Assembly: GCA_010279815.1 (NCBI GenBank)
Contig: QEOQ01000348.1
Coordinates: 411,310-441,977 of the forward strand
DNA length: 30,668 bases
DNA from: Brachionus plicatilis
Taxonomy: Eukaryota; Rotifera; Eurotatoria; Ploima; Brachionidae
Reading direction: 5' to 3'
Below the pieces are notes generated by a model. It searched no databases. It saw only the letters and a program-made list of their open reading frames with translations, and was not told the origin of the DNA. Both the position numbers and the translations under genes were made by a program. Below are positions 1 through 8,386 of the stretch, in pieces; positions within the stretch are counted from its first letter, which is position 1; every line of letters begins with the position of its first letter.

Positions 1-151
1 ATTCAAATTTAATTGATAAAAATTAATTTCGCACAAAATTATAAAACTTCATATTATAAAGCCTAAATATTTGAAATTTTTAAGATAGTTAAATCCTAAT
101 AAATGGAGTTTAACTCACAATTTTGTAAAAAATCTTGATTTATATTTAAAA

Positions 152-1357
152 ATGAAAGCGAATTGTATTATTTTTTATCAAATTTTTACAATTTTGACCT
201 TCAATTGTAATTGTATAGAAAGAAAGATCCTAAACGGTCATTCAGGAGAAGTTCGCGCCCTTGCAGTGCTCAAAAATGGTGATTTGGCAAGCGGTTCAAG
301 TGACAAAACAATTAAAATTTGGGATAAAAATAATGATAGTGTAAAAATGACTCTAACTAATCACTCAGATGAAGTTACCTCACTTGCAGTACTTTGTGAT
401 GGCAATTTGGCAAGTGGATCAGCTGATAATACAATCAAAATTTGGAATACAAATGATGGTAGCTTAAAAAGGACTCTGAAAGGTCACTCTTCTCCAGTTA
501 GCTCACTTGCGTTACTTAGCAATGGTGATTTGGTAAGTTCAGCTGATAATATAATTATAATTTGGAATCCAAATAATGGAAGTGAAAAAAATATTTTATA
601 TGGTCATACTGAATCTGTTACTTCGGTTGTAGCATTAAGTGATGGTTTTATGGCTAGTGGTTCAAAAGATTCAAAGATCATGATTTGGAATACAAAAACT
701 GAGTGTATAAAAAAAATTTTAATTGATTATTCAGTCGAGATCTGGACACTTGCAGTACTCAAGAATGGCCAGTTGGCAAGTGGATATGATGATGATCAAG
801 TTAAAACTTGGGACATAAATCGTGGAATTTTAATGGAAATGATGGATAAAGTCAAATATCTAAATGAGCCTTATTCACCTACCTTGGATAAAAATGGCGA
901 TTTAGCAAGTGAATCAGATACAGATAAAAATTTAGACAAAAATTCTGAAAACATAAAGGATATCATGGATAACTATGATTATCCAATGGTGTCTTATGCA
1001 CTTACTATTCTTAAAAATGGCGATCTAGCAAGTGGAACAGAAAATGGTATTTTAATATGGAATTCAACAAACGGAAGGTTTAAAGGCATCCTAATTGATG
1101 ATAGTACTTTAGTAAAGTCGCTAGCAGTGCTTGAAAATGGCGACTTGGCTGGCGGATATGTCGATGGTTTAATTAGAATTTGGAATTTAAGTGATTATAT
1201 GGGAAAAAAAGAGGACAATGAAATGGCACCGAATATGTTAACATTTTGTGGTACTAAAACTTTTTCTAATGATGCAATTAGACCTAATTTCGACTTTATT
1301 ATCTTTTTTTTATTTTTCGTTTTTAATTTAATTAAACTTGAATGCATTTTAACTTAA
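152..1357 (+). CDS. Secreted or anchored WD40-repeat protein, copy 1
   Basis: A 401-residue intronless frame. Residues 1-21 are a hydrophobic leader ending in CNC that resembles a signal peptide. WD units of about 41 residues follow, with GH- or NH-type starts near residues 29, 70 and 111, the consensus NGDLASGSxDxTIKIW, and W-D or W-N ends. Units after residue ~190 are degenerate, and an Asp/Asn/Lys-rich stretch lies around 255-275 before two recognisable units. The last ~22 residues are strongly hydrophobic, preceded by a short polar spacer, as in a GPI-anchor signal or a terminal membrane segment. WD40 units normally build beta-propeller scaffolds for protein binding; the ligand here is unknown. 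The ATG is chosen because the leader aligns with the two paralogues at 3866 and 18933. An AT-rich 3' flank has AATAAA near 1490. Secretion and anchoring are inferred, not shown. Confidence 0.85.
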   Translation: MKANCIIFYQIFTILTFNCNCIERKILNGHSGEVRALAVLKNGDLASGSSDKTIKIWDKNNDSVKMTLTNHSDEVTSLAVLCDGNLASGSADNTIKIWNTNDGSLKRTLKGHSSPVSSLALLSNGDLVSSADNIIIIWNPNNGSEKNILYGHTESVTSVVALSDGFMASGSKDSKIMIWNTKTECIKKILIDYSVEIWTLAVLKNGQLASGYDDDQVKTWDINRGILMEMMDKVKYLNEPYSPTLDKNGDLASESDTDKNLDKNSENIKDIMDNYDYPMVSYALTILKNGDLASGTENGILIWNSTNGRFKGILIDDSTLVKSLAVLENGDLAGGYVDGLIRIWNLSDYMGKKEDNEMAPNMLTFCGTKTFSNDAIRPNFDFIIFFLFFVFNLIKLECILT

Positions 1358-1947
1358 TCTAAATTTTCAAAAATTTTTCATCTCTGTAACTTAAAAAAAT
1401 ATTTTAAAATATCTTTTAAAAGATGAGATACTTAGATAATTAATACAAAGTGCAAAAAATGACTTTTCTCTTAACCAAAATCCGATTTTCAAATAAATAA
1501 AAGAATTGATAGTAGTTTACGGAAAGTTCGGAATCATAATAAAAAAAATAAAAGAGTTTCCCAAGCAATTCAATAAAATCGAACGGAGGGCATTTTGCAG
1601 AGATTTTGCACATCATTAGCAGACTTTGACAGTTGATGCAATTGTGAATGATGCACCATTCTGCATTCACAGAATTTAAAACTTTTAGAAAAAAAATTAC
1701 TTAATTTTTTTAAAATTTGCTCTGTTCTTCACAAAATCTCTAATTTAATAATCATTATTCATTTTTTTGGCTTTTATTTTTTCTTAGCGACAAAAAAATA
1801 TTTTTTTACTGACAAATTTATTAATTAAAAAGTGACTAATTGTAATAAATTTAGACAAAAAGTTATTCTCAATTACAAAAATAAAAATTTCACATGGAAA
1901 AAAAAATTTAGTACGACAAAATAATTCAAAAAATAATAATAAAATGA
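1358..1947. other. Intergenic region, AT-rich
   Basis: No gene seen. The stretch 1575-1745 is a relic of the inverted-repeat element found complete at 14169-14529 (listed separately). The remainder is A/T runs. The minus-strand open frame at 1440-1670 lies across this relic and is not credible as a gene. Confidence 0.6.
1575..1745 (-). mobile_element. Half-copy of the 9-bp-TSD miniature element
   Basis: Read on the minus strand, 1590-1680 closely matches 14265-14345: both carry AATGCAGAATGGTGCA, GTCAAAGTCTGCTAATG and CAAAATCTCTGCAAAATGCC in the same order. The outer end near 1730 keeps GTTCTTCACAAAAT, the counterpart of the terminal repeat of the complete element. The other half is missing, so this is a truncated copy. 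Confidence 0.65.
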
Positions 1948-2491
1948 GGCAAATTGAAGTTTCAGATCAAATTTTAAGATCAAAAGGATCATTTAAAATT
2001 TTAAGGCTTAAATAATCTAATGATTTTATTAATTTTAAAGAAATAAATATTAAATATTACTAGGCATGTTATGTCTAATAATGGTTCATTATCAAATAAA
2101 CATCAAAATGATTGATCTCTAATTTATTTAACAAAAAAAATCAATAATTTAAATAATTCAGGTTAAGTTAATTCACAAATTCAAATTTGTTACTTTTATA
2201 TCCATTCATTCAAACTAAAATAATTTTATTTTTCCACTTAAATAAATTTTTAATTTAAAAACACTGAAATTTTTTGTCTTTAAAAGTAAATTTTCATTAA
2301 AATCAATTAAAATATTTAAACCTATTTAAGTTCAATAAAAAGGAACATTTTAAAATTTTATATATGAAAAAAAACTTGACATGACATGTCAAGTAATTTC
2401 TTGGAAAAAAAATATTTTTCTCTTTTATTTAAAAAAAATATTAAAATTTATATTTTGATCTTTTGATTTTGATCTTAAACTTCAATTTGCC
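1948..2491. mobile_element. Miniature inverted-repeat transposon, 8-bp TSD type
   Basis: The left end begins GGCAAATTGAAGTTT and the right end finishes AAACTTCAATTTGCC, its exact reverse complement. The subterminal blocks also match across roughly 110-130 bases (GACATAACATGCC on the minus strand of the left arm, GACATGACATGTC in the right arm). The flanks TAAAATGA (1940-1947) and CAAAATGA (2492-2499) agree at 7 of 8 positions, consistent with an 8-bp target-site duplication as made by hAT-type elements. There is no coding capacity. The ends resemble those of the element at 24589-25116, so I place both in one family. Confidence 0.65.
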
Positions 2492-2531
2492 CAAAATGAA
2501 AATTTTAGTAAAAATTAAAAAATTAAACAAT

Positions 2532-2729
2532 TTATTTTATTTTTCGTGGTCTCCCAGATTTTTTTTTCGGCGGCTCTTGAGATTGAATTTTGATCGTTGC
2601 ATGTTCGACAGCTTCGTGGTTGCTTTTTTGAGCATCTAGAACAACATCATTTATATTGGTCTCTATATCGTCTTGATAGAAGAGAGCTGATTTAGTTTGT
2701 TTAAAAATTAATTGACAATACATTTTCAA
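2532..2729 (-). CDS. Small hypothetical frame or terminal exon with AT-hook-like end
   Basis: A 65-residue frame that is less A/T-biased than its surroundings. Residues 1-20 may be intron or UTR, because a splice-acceptor-like CAG precedes the better-looking part that starts LFYQDDIETN. The C-terminus is basic, PPKKKSGRPRKIK, with a GRPRK core like an AT-hook DNA-binding motif. No family is recognised. It lies just outside a miniature transposon (1948-2491) and before a solo copy of that element's end (2971-3060), so it could be a relic of a transposon-encoded or captured gene. A functional gene is not established. Confidence 0.3.
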   Translation of the reverse strand: MKMYCQLIFKQTKSALFYQDDIETNINDVVLDAQKSNHEAVEHATIKIQSQEPPKKKSGRPRKIK

Positions 2730-2970
2730 AAAATATCATATAAATGTCTCTAAAAAAATTGTCAGTACAGATTGATTATTTTGTATTTTAATTATTAAAA
2801 TAGTCGTAAGAAATTTATTTATTTGTCTGTTTAAAATTTAATCTGTCAATATTTAATTTGAAAAGTCTTACTTAAAGAATATTTAAATTAAAAGATTTAA
2901 ATTAAAGAAAAATTTAATCATCTTTCAATTAAAAGGGATATTTTAAAAATTTAAATATAAAATTAATTTT

Positions 2971-3060
2971 GACATTACATGTGAAGTAAAAGCTTATTAT
3001 TAAAAAAATATTACATTTAATATTTTGATCTTTGGACCTTGATCTCGAACTTCAATTTGC
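2971..3060 (+). repeat. Solo terminal segment of the 1948-2491 element family
   Basis: This repeats the order of blocks in 2379-2491: GACATTACATGTGAAGTAA, then AATATTTTGATCTTT, then CGAACTTCAATTTGC. It is in the same orientation as the right arm of the complete element, with no partner left arm, so it is a decayed or truncated copy. Confidence 0.55.
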
Positions 3061-3865
3061 AAGAGTTTCTTGATTTAATTTTAATATTCATTTATTTTAA
3101 TGTTCTTTGACTTTTAATTTTCACTTATATTTTAAAATTCGATGGGAATTATCTAAACATTAGAAAAAAAGTGAAAAATTAATTGTCTTATATTCTGACA
3201 TGTTAAATTTCTTTTAAACTTCTCATTGACAAAATTAAAATTCTATTTCATACTTTATTTTAATTTTCATATCATATTTTAAAAATATTATCAAATAAAT
3301 ATATAATTCAAATCGAGTTCAATAAATGTTAAAAGCCTTGAGTTCGTTTCTCGTCAAAAACTAGCAAAGAAAAGCTTGAAAGAAAGAAATTTTTAACATT
3401 CAAATTAAGAATTTTCTGAATAGATTAAAAAATCAAATATTCAAGATTAATTGTTTATAAAATTTAATTTTCCTGACATATTTTTAATTTAATAGATAAA
3501 AATTTTTCAATTTTTGGAACAACAGATACAACTAGTTCTTACTTTTTGAAAAAAAAATTAATAAAATTAATACCTTTTCCAAATTATAACAACTAACAAT
3601 TTTTCTGATCAGCACCTTGTCCTTCTACTACTCCGACTAATTTCAAAGCACACAAATTTTTGAAAAATCGATTCTAATTATTATGATATTTTTTGTTTGT
3701 AGAATTATATAAATAATTAGAAAATTCTCATTAAAAAATTAATTTCGCTCTTTTTTTTAAAATTTTTAATCTTAATAAATTTGTTGTTTCTAGATAGTTT
3801 CTCAAAAAAAAAATCTATAAAGAAACTTTTAAATTCACAATTAAAATTTTTAGGCTAAAACTAGA
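3061..3865. other. Intergenic region upstream of WD40 copy 2
   Basis: AT-rich with no credible gene. One short stretch with codon-like composition on the minus strand (about 3600-3650) is reported as a finding. No TATA box can be singled out because TATA-like strings are everywhere in this base composition. Confidence 0.5.
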
Positions 3866-4858
3866 ATGCAAGCAAATTTAATATTTTTTTATCAAATTTT
3901 TTCAATTTTGACCTTCAGTTGTTATTGTGGAATAAGAACGACTCTAGATGGTCATTCAGAAGAAGTTCGCGCGCTTGTTTTACTTGACAATGGCGATCTA
4001 GCGAGTGGATCAGGTGACAGAACAATTAAAATTTGGAATACAAATAATGGAAAAGAAAAAATGACTTACAGGGGTCATTCAGATAGGGTATCATCCCTCG
4101 CACTTCTTAATAATGGAGATTTGGTTAGTGGATCATATGATAATACGTCAATAATTTGGAATAGAAATGGAAGTGTAAAATTGACTCTAACTGGGCATAA
4201 ACATTGGGTTAACTCGCTTGCCGTACTTGACAATGGCGATTTGGCAAGTGGATCAGCTGATAAAACAATCAAAATTTGGAATACAATTGATGGAAGTTTA
4301 AAAATGAATCTAATTGGCCATTCTGGTTGGATTTGGTCCCTTGCAGTGCTCAATAATGGCGACTTGGCAAGTGGTTCTGGTGATAACACAACTAGAATTT
4401 GGAATACAATTGATGGAAGTTTAAAAATGAATTTAACTGGCCATTCTAACTGGGTCTGGTGCCTTGCAGTGCTCAATAATGGCGATTTGGCAAGTGGATC
4501 ATATGATAATACAATCAAGATTTGGAACACAACTGATTGGAGCCTAAAAAAGACTCTAACTGGTCATTCACATAGGGTTTCGTCACTTGCAGTACTGGAA
4601 AATGGAGATTTGGTAAGTGGATCATATGATAATACAATCAAGATTTGGAACACAACTGATTGGAGCCTAAAAAAGACTCTAACTGGTCATTCTGGCTGGG
4701 TATCATCCTTTGCAGCACTCAATAATGGCGATTTTGCAAGTGGATCTGGTGATGCATCGATCTATATTTGGGATCCAAATGATGGTTGTAGACAAATAAA
4801 TTTGAATGCTCATTCAGGTTTGATTTTGTCGATTACAGTACTTATTTTATTATTCTAG
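3866..4858 (+). CDS. Secreted or anchored WD40-repeat protein, copy 2
   Basis: A 330-residue intronless frame and the most regular of the three paralogues. Residues 1-21 are a signal-peptide-like hydrophobic leader ending CYC. Seven WD units have GH dipeptides near residues 29, 70, 110, 151, 192, 233 and 274, with the consensus LTGHSxWVxSLAVLxNGDL and ending IWN. The eighth start (LNAHSGLILS, from ~313) runs straight into a hydrophobic end, ITVLILLF, then stop. Seven complete units suffice for a seven-bladed propeller, so the short tail may be a genuine end or a truncation. Units 6 and 7 are almost identical in DNA. AATAAA occurs at 4946-4951, 88 bases past the stop. The partner and role are unknown. 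Confidence 0.88.
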   Translation: MQANLIFFYQIFSILTFSCYCGIRTTLDGHSEEVRALVLLDNGDLASGSGDRTIKIWNTNNGKEKMTYRGHSDRVSSLALLNNGDLVSGSYDNTSIIWNRNGSVKLTLTGHKHWVNSLAVLDNGDLASGSADKTIKIWNTIDGSLKMNLIGHSGWIWSLAVLNNGDLASGSGDNTTRIWNTIDGSLKMNLTGHSNWVWCLAVLNNGDLASGSYDNTIKIWNTTDWSLKKTLTGHSHRVSSLAVLENGDLVSGSYDNTIKIWNTTDWSLKKTLTGHSGWVSSFAALNNGDFASGSGDASIYIWDPNDGCRQINLNAHSGLILSITVLILLF

Positions 4859-5233
4859 TGTTAAAGCAGAAAATTAAAAAAATCAAATTCGGTTCTGTTT
4901 TGTTAACATTTGAAAATTTTCTAGCATTATCAAAAATTTATTTGAAATAAAATTACAAAAACCTTTAATTTCTTTTTTAAAAGGCACATTTTTAAAAATC
5001 GATTGAAAATTTTCCAAATGTCATTTTTTTTAATTTCGAGTCAAAAAACTAAGAAATTTAAATTTCAAGTAAAATTTTTATCAGGCTTCGCTGTAAACAA
5101 AAACAAGTCCTTTTTAAAAAAAAATTTAGCTTCGCGGTTAGGATTCCTCCAAATTAGAATTTAAATTTTATAATTTATTTTAAAATAAGAATTTAACTTG
5201 TTGAGCTTTAAAAAAATTTTTCAACAAAATAAA
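4859..5233. other. Intergenic, 3' flank of WD40 copy 2
   Basis: A/T-rich with the poly(A) signal candidate at 4946-4951. Nothing else can be recognised before the palindrome starts. Confidence 0.5.
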
Positions 5234-5950
5234 CAGTACTGATTTGTTCCAGTGGTTTTACCAAAATTTACGCGAATTTACCAAAATTTTAGTAAATTTA
5301 CGGGAATTCGGGTAATTTTACGTAAAATCGCAAAAGTGAAAAACAGTAAATTTACTGGAATTCCCGTAAATTTACTAAAATTTTGGTAAATTCGCGTAAA
5401 TTTTGGTAAAACCACTGGAACAAATCAGTACTGTATTAAAAAAACTTAATTTAAATTTTTCTTTTTTTTTACTATTTTTCACTAAAATCAATAAAAATTT
5501 GCGTAAAAAAATTCAATTTTTTTTTATTTAAAATTTTTTATTAATCTTGAAAAAAAACTAAAAAAAGCGAAAAAATTGCAAAAATTTGGATTTTTTTGGC
5601 CCTTTTGGTTTTTACGAAATTTTAAGTAAAATCCGTTAAATTCTGGCAAATTTTAAATAAAAAAAAATTGAATTTTTTTACGCAAATTTTTATTGATTTT
5701 AGTGAAAAATAGTAAAAAAAAAGAAAAATTTAAATTAAGTTTTTTTAATACAGTACTGATTTGTTCCAGTGGTTTTACCAAAATTTACGCGAATTTACCA
5801 AAATTTTAGTAAATTTACGGGAATTCCAGTAAATTTACTGTTTTTCACTTTTGCGATTTTACGTAAAATTACCCGAATTCCCGTAAATTTACTAAAATTT
5901 TGGTAAATTCGCGTAAATTTTGGTAAAACCACTGGAACAAATCAGTACTG
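5234..5950. repeat. 717-bp palindrome of two inverted 200-bp hairpin elements
   Basis: Two 200-bp units, 5234-5433 and 5751-5950, both begin and end with CAGTACTG. The second is, base for base as far as I can read it, the reverse complement of the first. The 317-bp spacer is itself an inverted repeat, with arms of about 103 bases next to each unit and a ~110-base asymmetric centre. Each 200-bp unit also folds on itself (GGTTTTACCAAAATTTACG against its complement). TA follows both right ends and precedes the second unit, and CAGT termini with TA flanks are typical of Tc1/mariner-type elements. The left flank of the first unit is AA, so that TA is lost or changed. Confidence 0.85.
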
Positions 5951-6034
5951 TATTGAAATTATTAGATACATATATTTTAGTGATTTGACCCGTCGCCATT
6001 TTTCTCAATTTCAATTTCAATTACCTAATTTATC

Positions 6035-6160
6035 AAAGTTAATATTTTAAAAAGCCAAAAACTTTAATTTAAATTTCAACGGTTTTCAGATGATTTATGT
6101 TTTTACTTAAAATGGTTGAAATTTAAATTAAAGTTTTTGGCTTTTTAAAATATTAACTTT
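6035..6160. repeat. Perfect 46-bp inverted repeat with 34-nt loop
   Basis: The arms 6035-6080 and 6115-6160 are exact reverse complements over 46 bases (they start AAAGTTAATATT and end AATATTAACTTT). The loop 6081-6114 is unrelated sequence. It abuts the left edge of the next transposon fragment at 6157, so it may be that element's displaced end or a separate insertion. Confidence 0.75.
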
Positions 6161-6438
6161 TTTTTACTATTTTTCACTAAAATTAATAAAAATTCACGAA
6201 AATTTGCGTAAAAAAATACAATTTTTTTTTATTTAAAATTTTTTATTAATCTTGAAAAAAAACTAAAAAAAGCGAAAAAATTGCAAAAATTTGGATTTTT
6301 TTGGCTCTTTTGGTTTTTACGAAATTTTACGTAAAATCCGTTAAATTCTGGTAAAATTACCGAAATTCCTGTAAATTTACTAAAATTCTGGTAAATTCGC
6401 GTAAATTTTGGTAAAACCACTGGAACAAATCAGTACTG
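6157..6438. mobile_element. Third, diverged copy of the CAGTACTG element
   Basis: 6157-6350 repeats the central spacer of the big palindrome (5463-5650) in the same orientation, with a small extra segment near 6190. From 6350 it continues into the right half of the 200-bp unit and ends CAAATCAGTACTG followed by TA (6439-6440). The left terminus is missing. It shows how unit and spacer are joined in a non-palindromic copy. Confidence 0.7.
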
Positions 6439-6711
6439 TACCATTCGATGCAAAGTTTAGTCTTTGAATAATTCTGCAAGTTGGCAGAGTGTCATAAAGT
6501 AATTAAAATAATTTAACTAAATTTTGATAATTTTGGCAGGAAGCTTTAAAAATTTTTGAATTTATTTAAAAAAAGCTTTTTTAATTTTAATGTTCTTTGT
6601 TCTAAAATTCACAATGCCTTCGAAGTAAAGATAAATCAGAGTCATTTAAATAAATATGCACAAATGAGATTCTTTTAACAAAGACATGCATTTTTTGTAA
6701 ACATTGATTTT

Positions 6712-6717
6712 TTTATT
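6712..6717 (-). terminator. Candidate poly(A) signal of the NTPDase gene
   Basis: AATAAA on the minus strand about 100 bases after the NTPDase stop. In DNA this A/T-rich the hexamer is common, so position is the only support. Confidence 0.35.
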
Positions 6718-6815
6718 AAAGAAATAAAAATAATTTAAATTTCTACCAAAAAATGATTTAGCTTTAGTATTTTTTTGCAATAAAAATAGGCCTAGAAAAA
6801 ATAATTATCTAACAT

Positions 6816-8386
6816 TTAAAAATGTTTGTTTAGTTCATTAATTAAATAGCCAAGATTCCATCCAACATTATACCCATTAATCTAAAAAACAGTGAAAAAA
6901 TTAAAATTTCTAAAAATAAAAAAATTATACTTTATCAACAAAATGCACATTTTCAAAAGTATTGATTCCAAATTTGGTCAATAATTCTAAAATATAAATA
7001 TTTTGAAAACATAAATTATCCAGCCATGGACTTAAATCTGCTTTGAAAATCTCATCTCTGGCAACCAGCTCTTCATAATTCAACGAACATAAAAGCTCAG
7101 TCACATTTCTAAACCCTTCAATGTCAGAATCAAAGCTGGAATTGAACAATAAATTGGATGCTTGAACAGTATAATAAAATACTGATATGGCCTTTTGTAA
7201 AAATGATAAAATATACAATTAATTAAATTTTGTTTAAAGCTATATTTACATAAAATTCAACTCCTTTGGTATCCGGAAATTTAATTTCCTTAAACGAGCA
7301 TGCATCCTGTCCAGTCCGACACTCTTTTTTGTCACTTAACAAATTTTTAACTTCAATTTGGCATTTTCCAAAGTCCGAACTGCCCTTTAAAGTCACATTA
7401 AAATCAGACAAATTTGTTGACTGGTTTTTTATACTCCCACTACCACAGGGCGACCTCAAGATGTCCAAAGTCTGAAAATTTTTTTCAAAATTTTTTGGCA
7501 TACATGGCGATAGAACGCTCGCCGAATCATTTGACCCATTGATTAAACTAGTTCTGTAGACCAGTCTAGCCTGGTCGATTCCGAAGCACAAAAATGACTG
7601 ACTGTAAACTGAGTAATTTTTTCCAAATAAGTTTTTATTAAGTAAATTATCCATCAAAGATTGATTCAATGGAACAAAAGAGATTTGAGTGGATGCACCA
7701 CCTAAATCTAAGACACCTTTGGTACTTTCGTTTGAGTCCTGAAAAAAAAGAACTTGAAAAAAAATTATCTTTTATTTTTGTTTACCTGGTGGAAGTTGTT
7801 GACCAAAAAATTTGCAGTAATCCAAGCATTTAGCGCTTCATCTTTTCCACTAATTGTCTCGACCTGTGACTCGTTTTTGTACAAAAATCCAGACTGGTTA
7901 AAGTAGTGACGGATCATGTGAAAAATGGTCTTGGAAATGGAAGGAGAGCTCAATTCAGAAAGTCTCATTCCCGCAGTAGCTTTCAGAGTGATCAGTGTTT
8001 GATTCCATTTAGCCACTGGAACCAATTTACGAGCTTGAATCATGCATTTGGAAAAACTATGCTTCAACTCTGTGTATGTTTTTATGGTAGCGATGCCCTT
8101 GTCTAAATAGAATTGAAAAGATACTTGGTAAGAATTAACTGATAGAACCTTTTGTCCGGCATAGACCAATCTGGCGAAGGGTAATGTTTGAATTTAGCAT
8201 GTTCTTGAAGTCATTCAAGTATTCGTATAGATACATGCGGGTTCCGCTTGATCCGGCATCAAATTGGATTGCATACTTTTGAAAAATTATGTAAAAATTT
8301 TTTTTATTTTTTAAAATTACATTAATATCACTGCGGACTAAATTGAAGTGGACTAGGAAAAAAAACAGAGCTATTTTATTAAGCAT
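6816..8386 (-). CDS. Secreted NTPDase (apyrase/CD39 family), multi-exon
   Basis: A nucleoside di/triphosphate phosphohydrolase of the GDA1/CD39 family, resembling soluble ENTPD5/6. Exons, all joined in phase 0: 8321-8386, 7786-8275, 7250-7738, 6931-7191, 6816-6881. The introns (8276-8320, 7739-7785, 7192-7249, 6882-6930) are 45-58 bp, start GT and end AG. Exon 1 encodes a signal peptide (KIALFFFLVHFNLV). Apyrase motifs: FDAGSSGTR (1), LKATAGMRL (2), SGKDEALNAWITANF (3), DLGGASTQI (4), EFYAIS (5) and the C-terminal VGWNLGYLIN. The stop is at 6816-6818. The total is about 456 residues, normal for the family. No C-terminal membrane segment is seen. Oddity: exon 7786-8275 is 490 nt, so motif 1 and motif 2 lie in different frames. 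Either there is a 1-nt indel or an extra 64-nt GT-AG intron (8171-8234). Secreted or ER location is inferred. Confidence 0.85.

Noticed and set aside
4075..4530. 151-codon open frame on the minus strand
   Set aside because: It is the antisense of the WD repeats of copy 2; its repetitiveness mirrors the coding strand.
6229..6420. 63-codon minus-strand frame rich in Phe/Lys/Asn
   Set aside because: Translation of the palindromic CAGTACTG element; no protein-like features.
7266..8106. Two plus-strand frames (7266-7475, 7906-8106)
   Set aside because: They lie antisense to NTPDase exons whose motifs are unambiguous.
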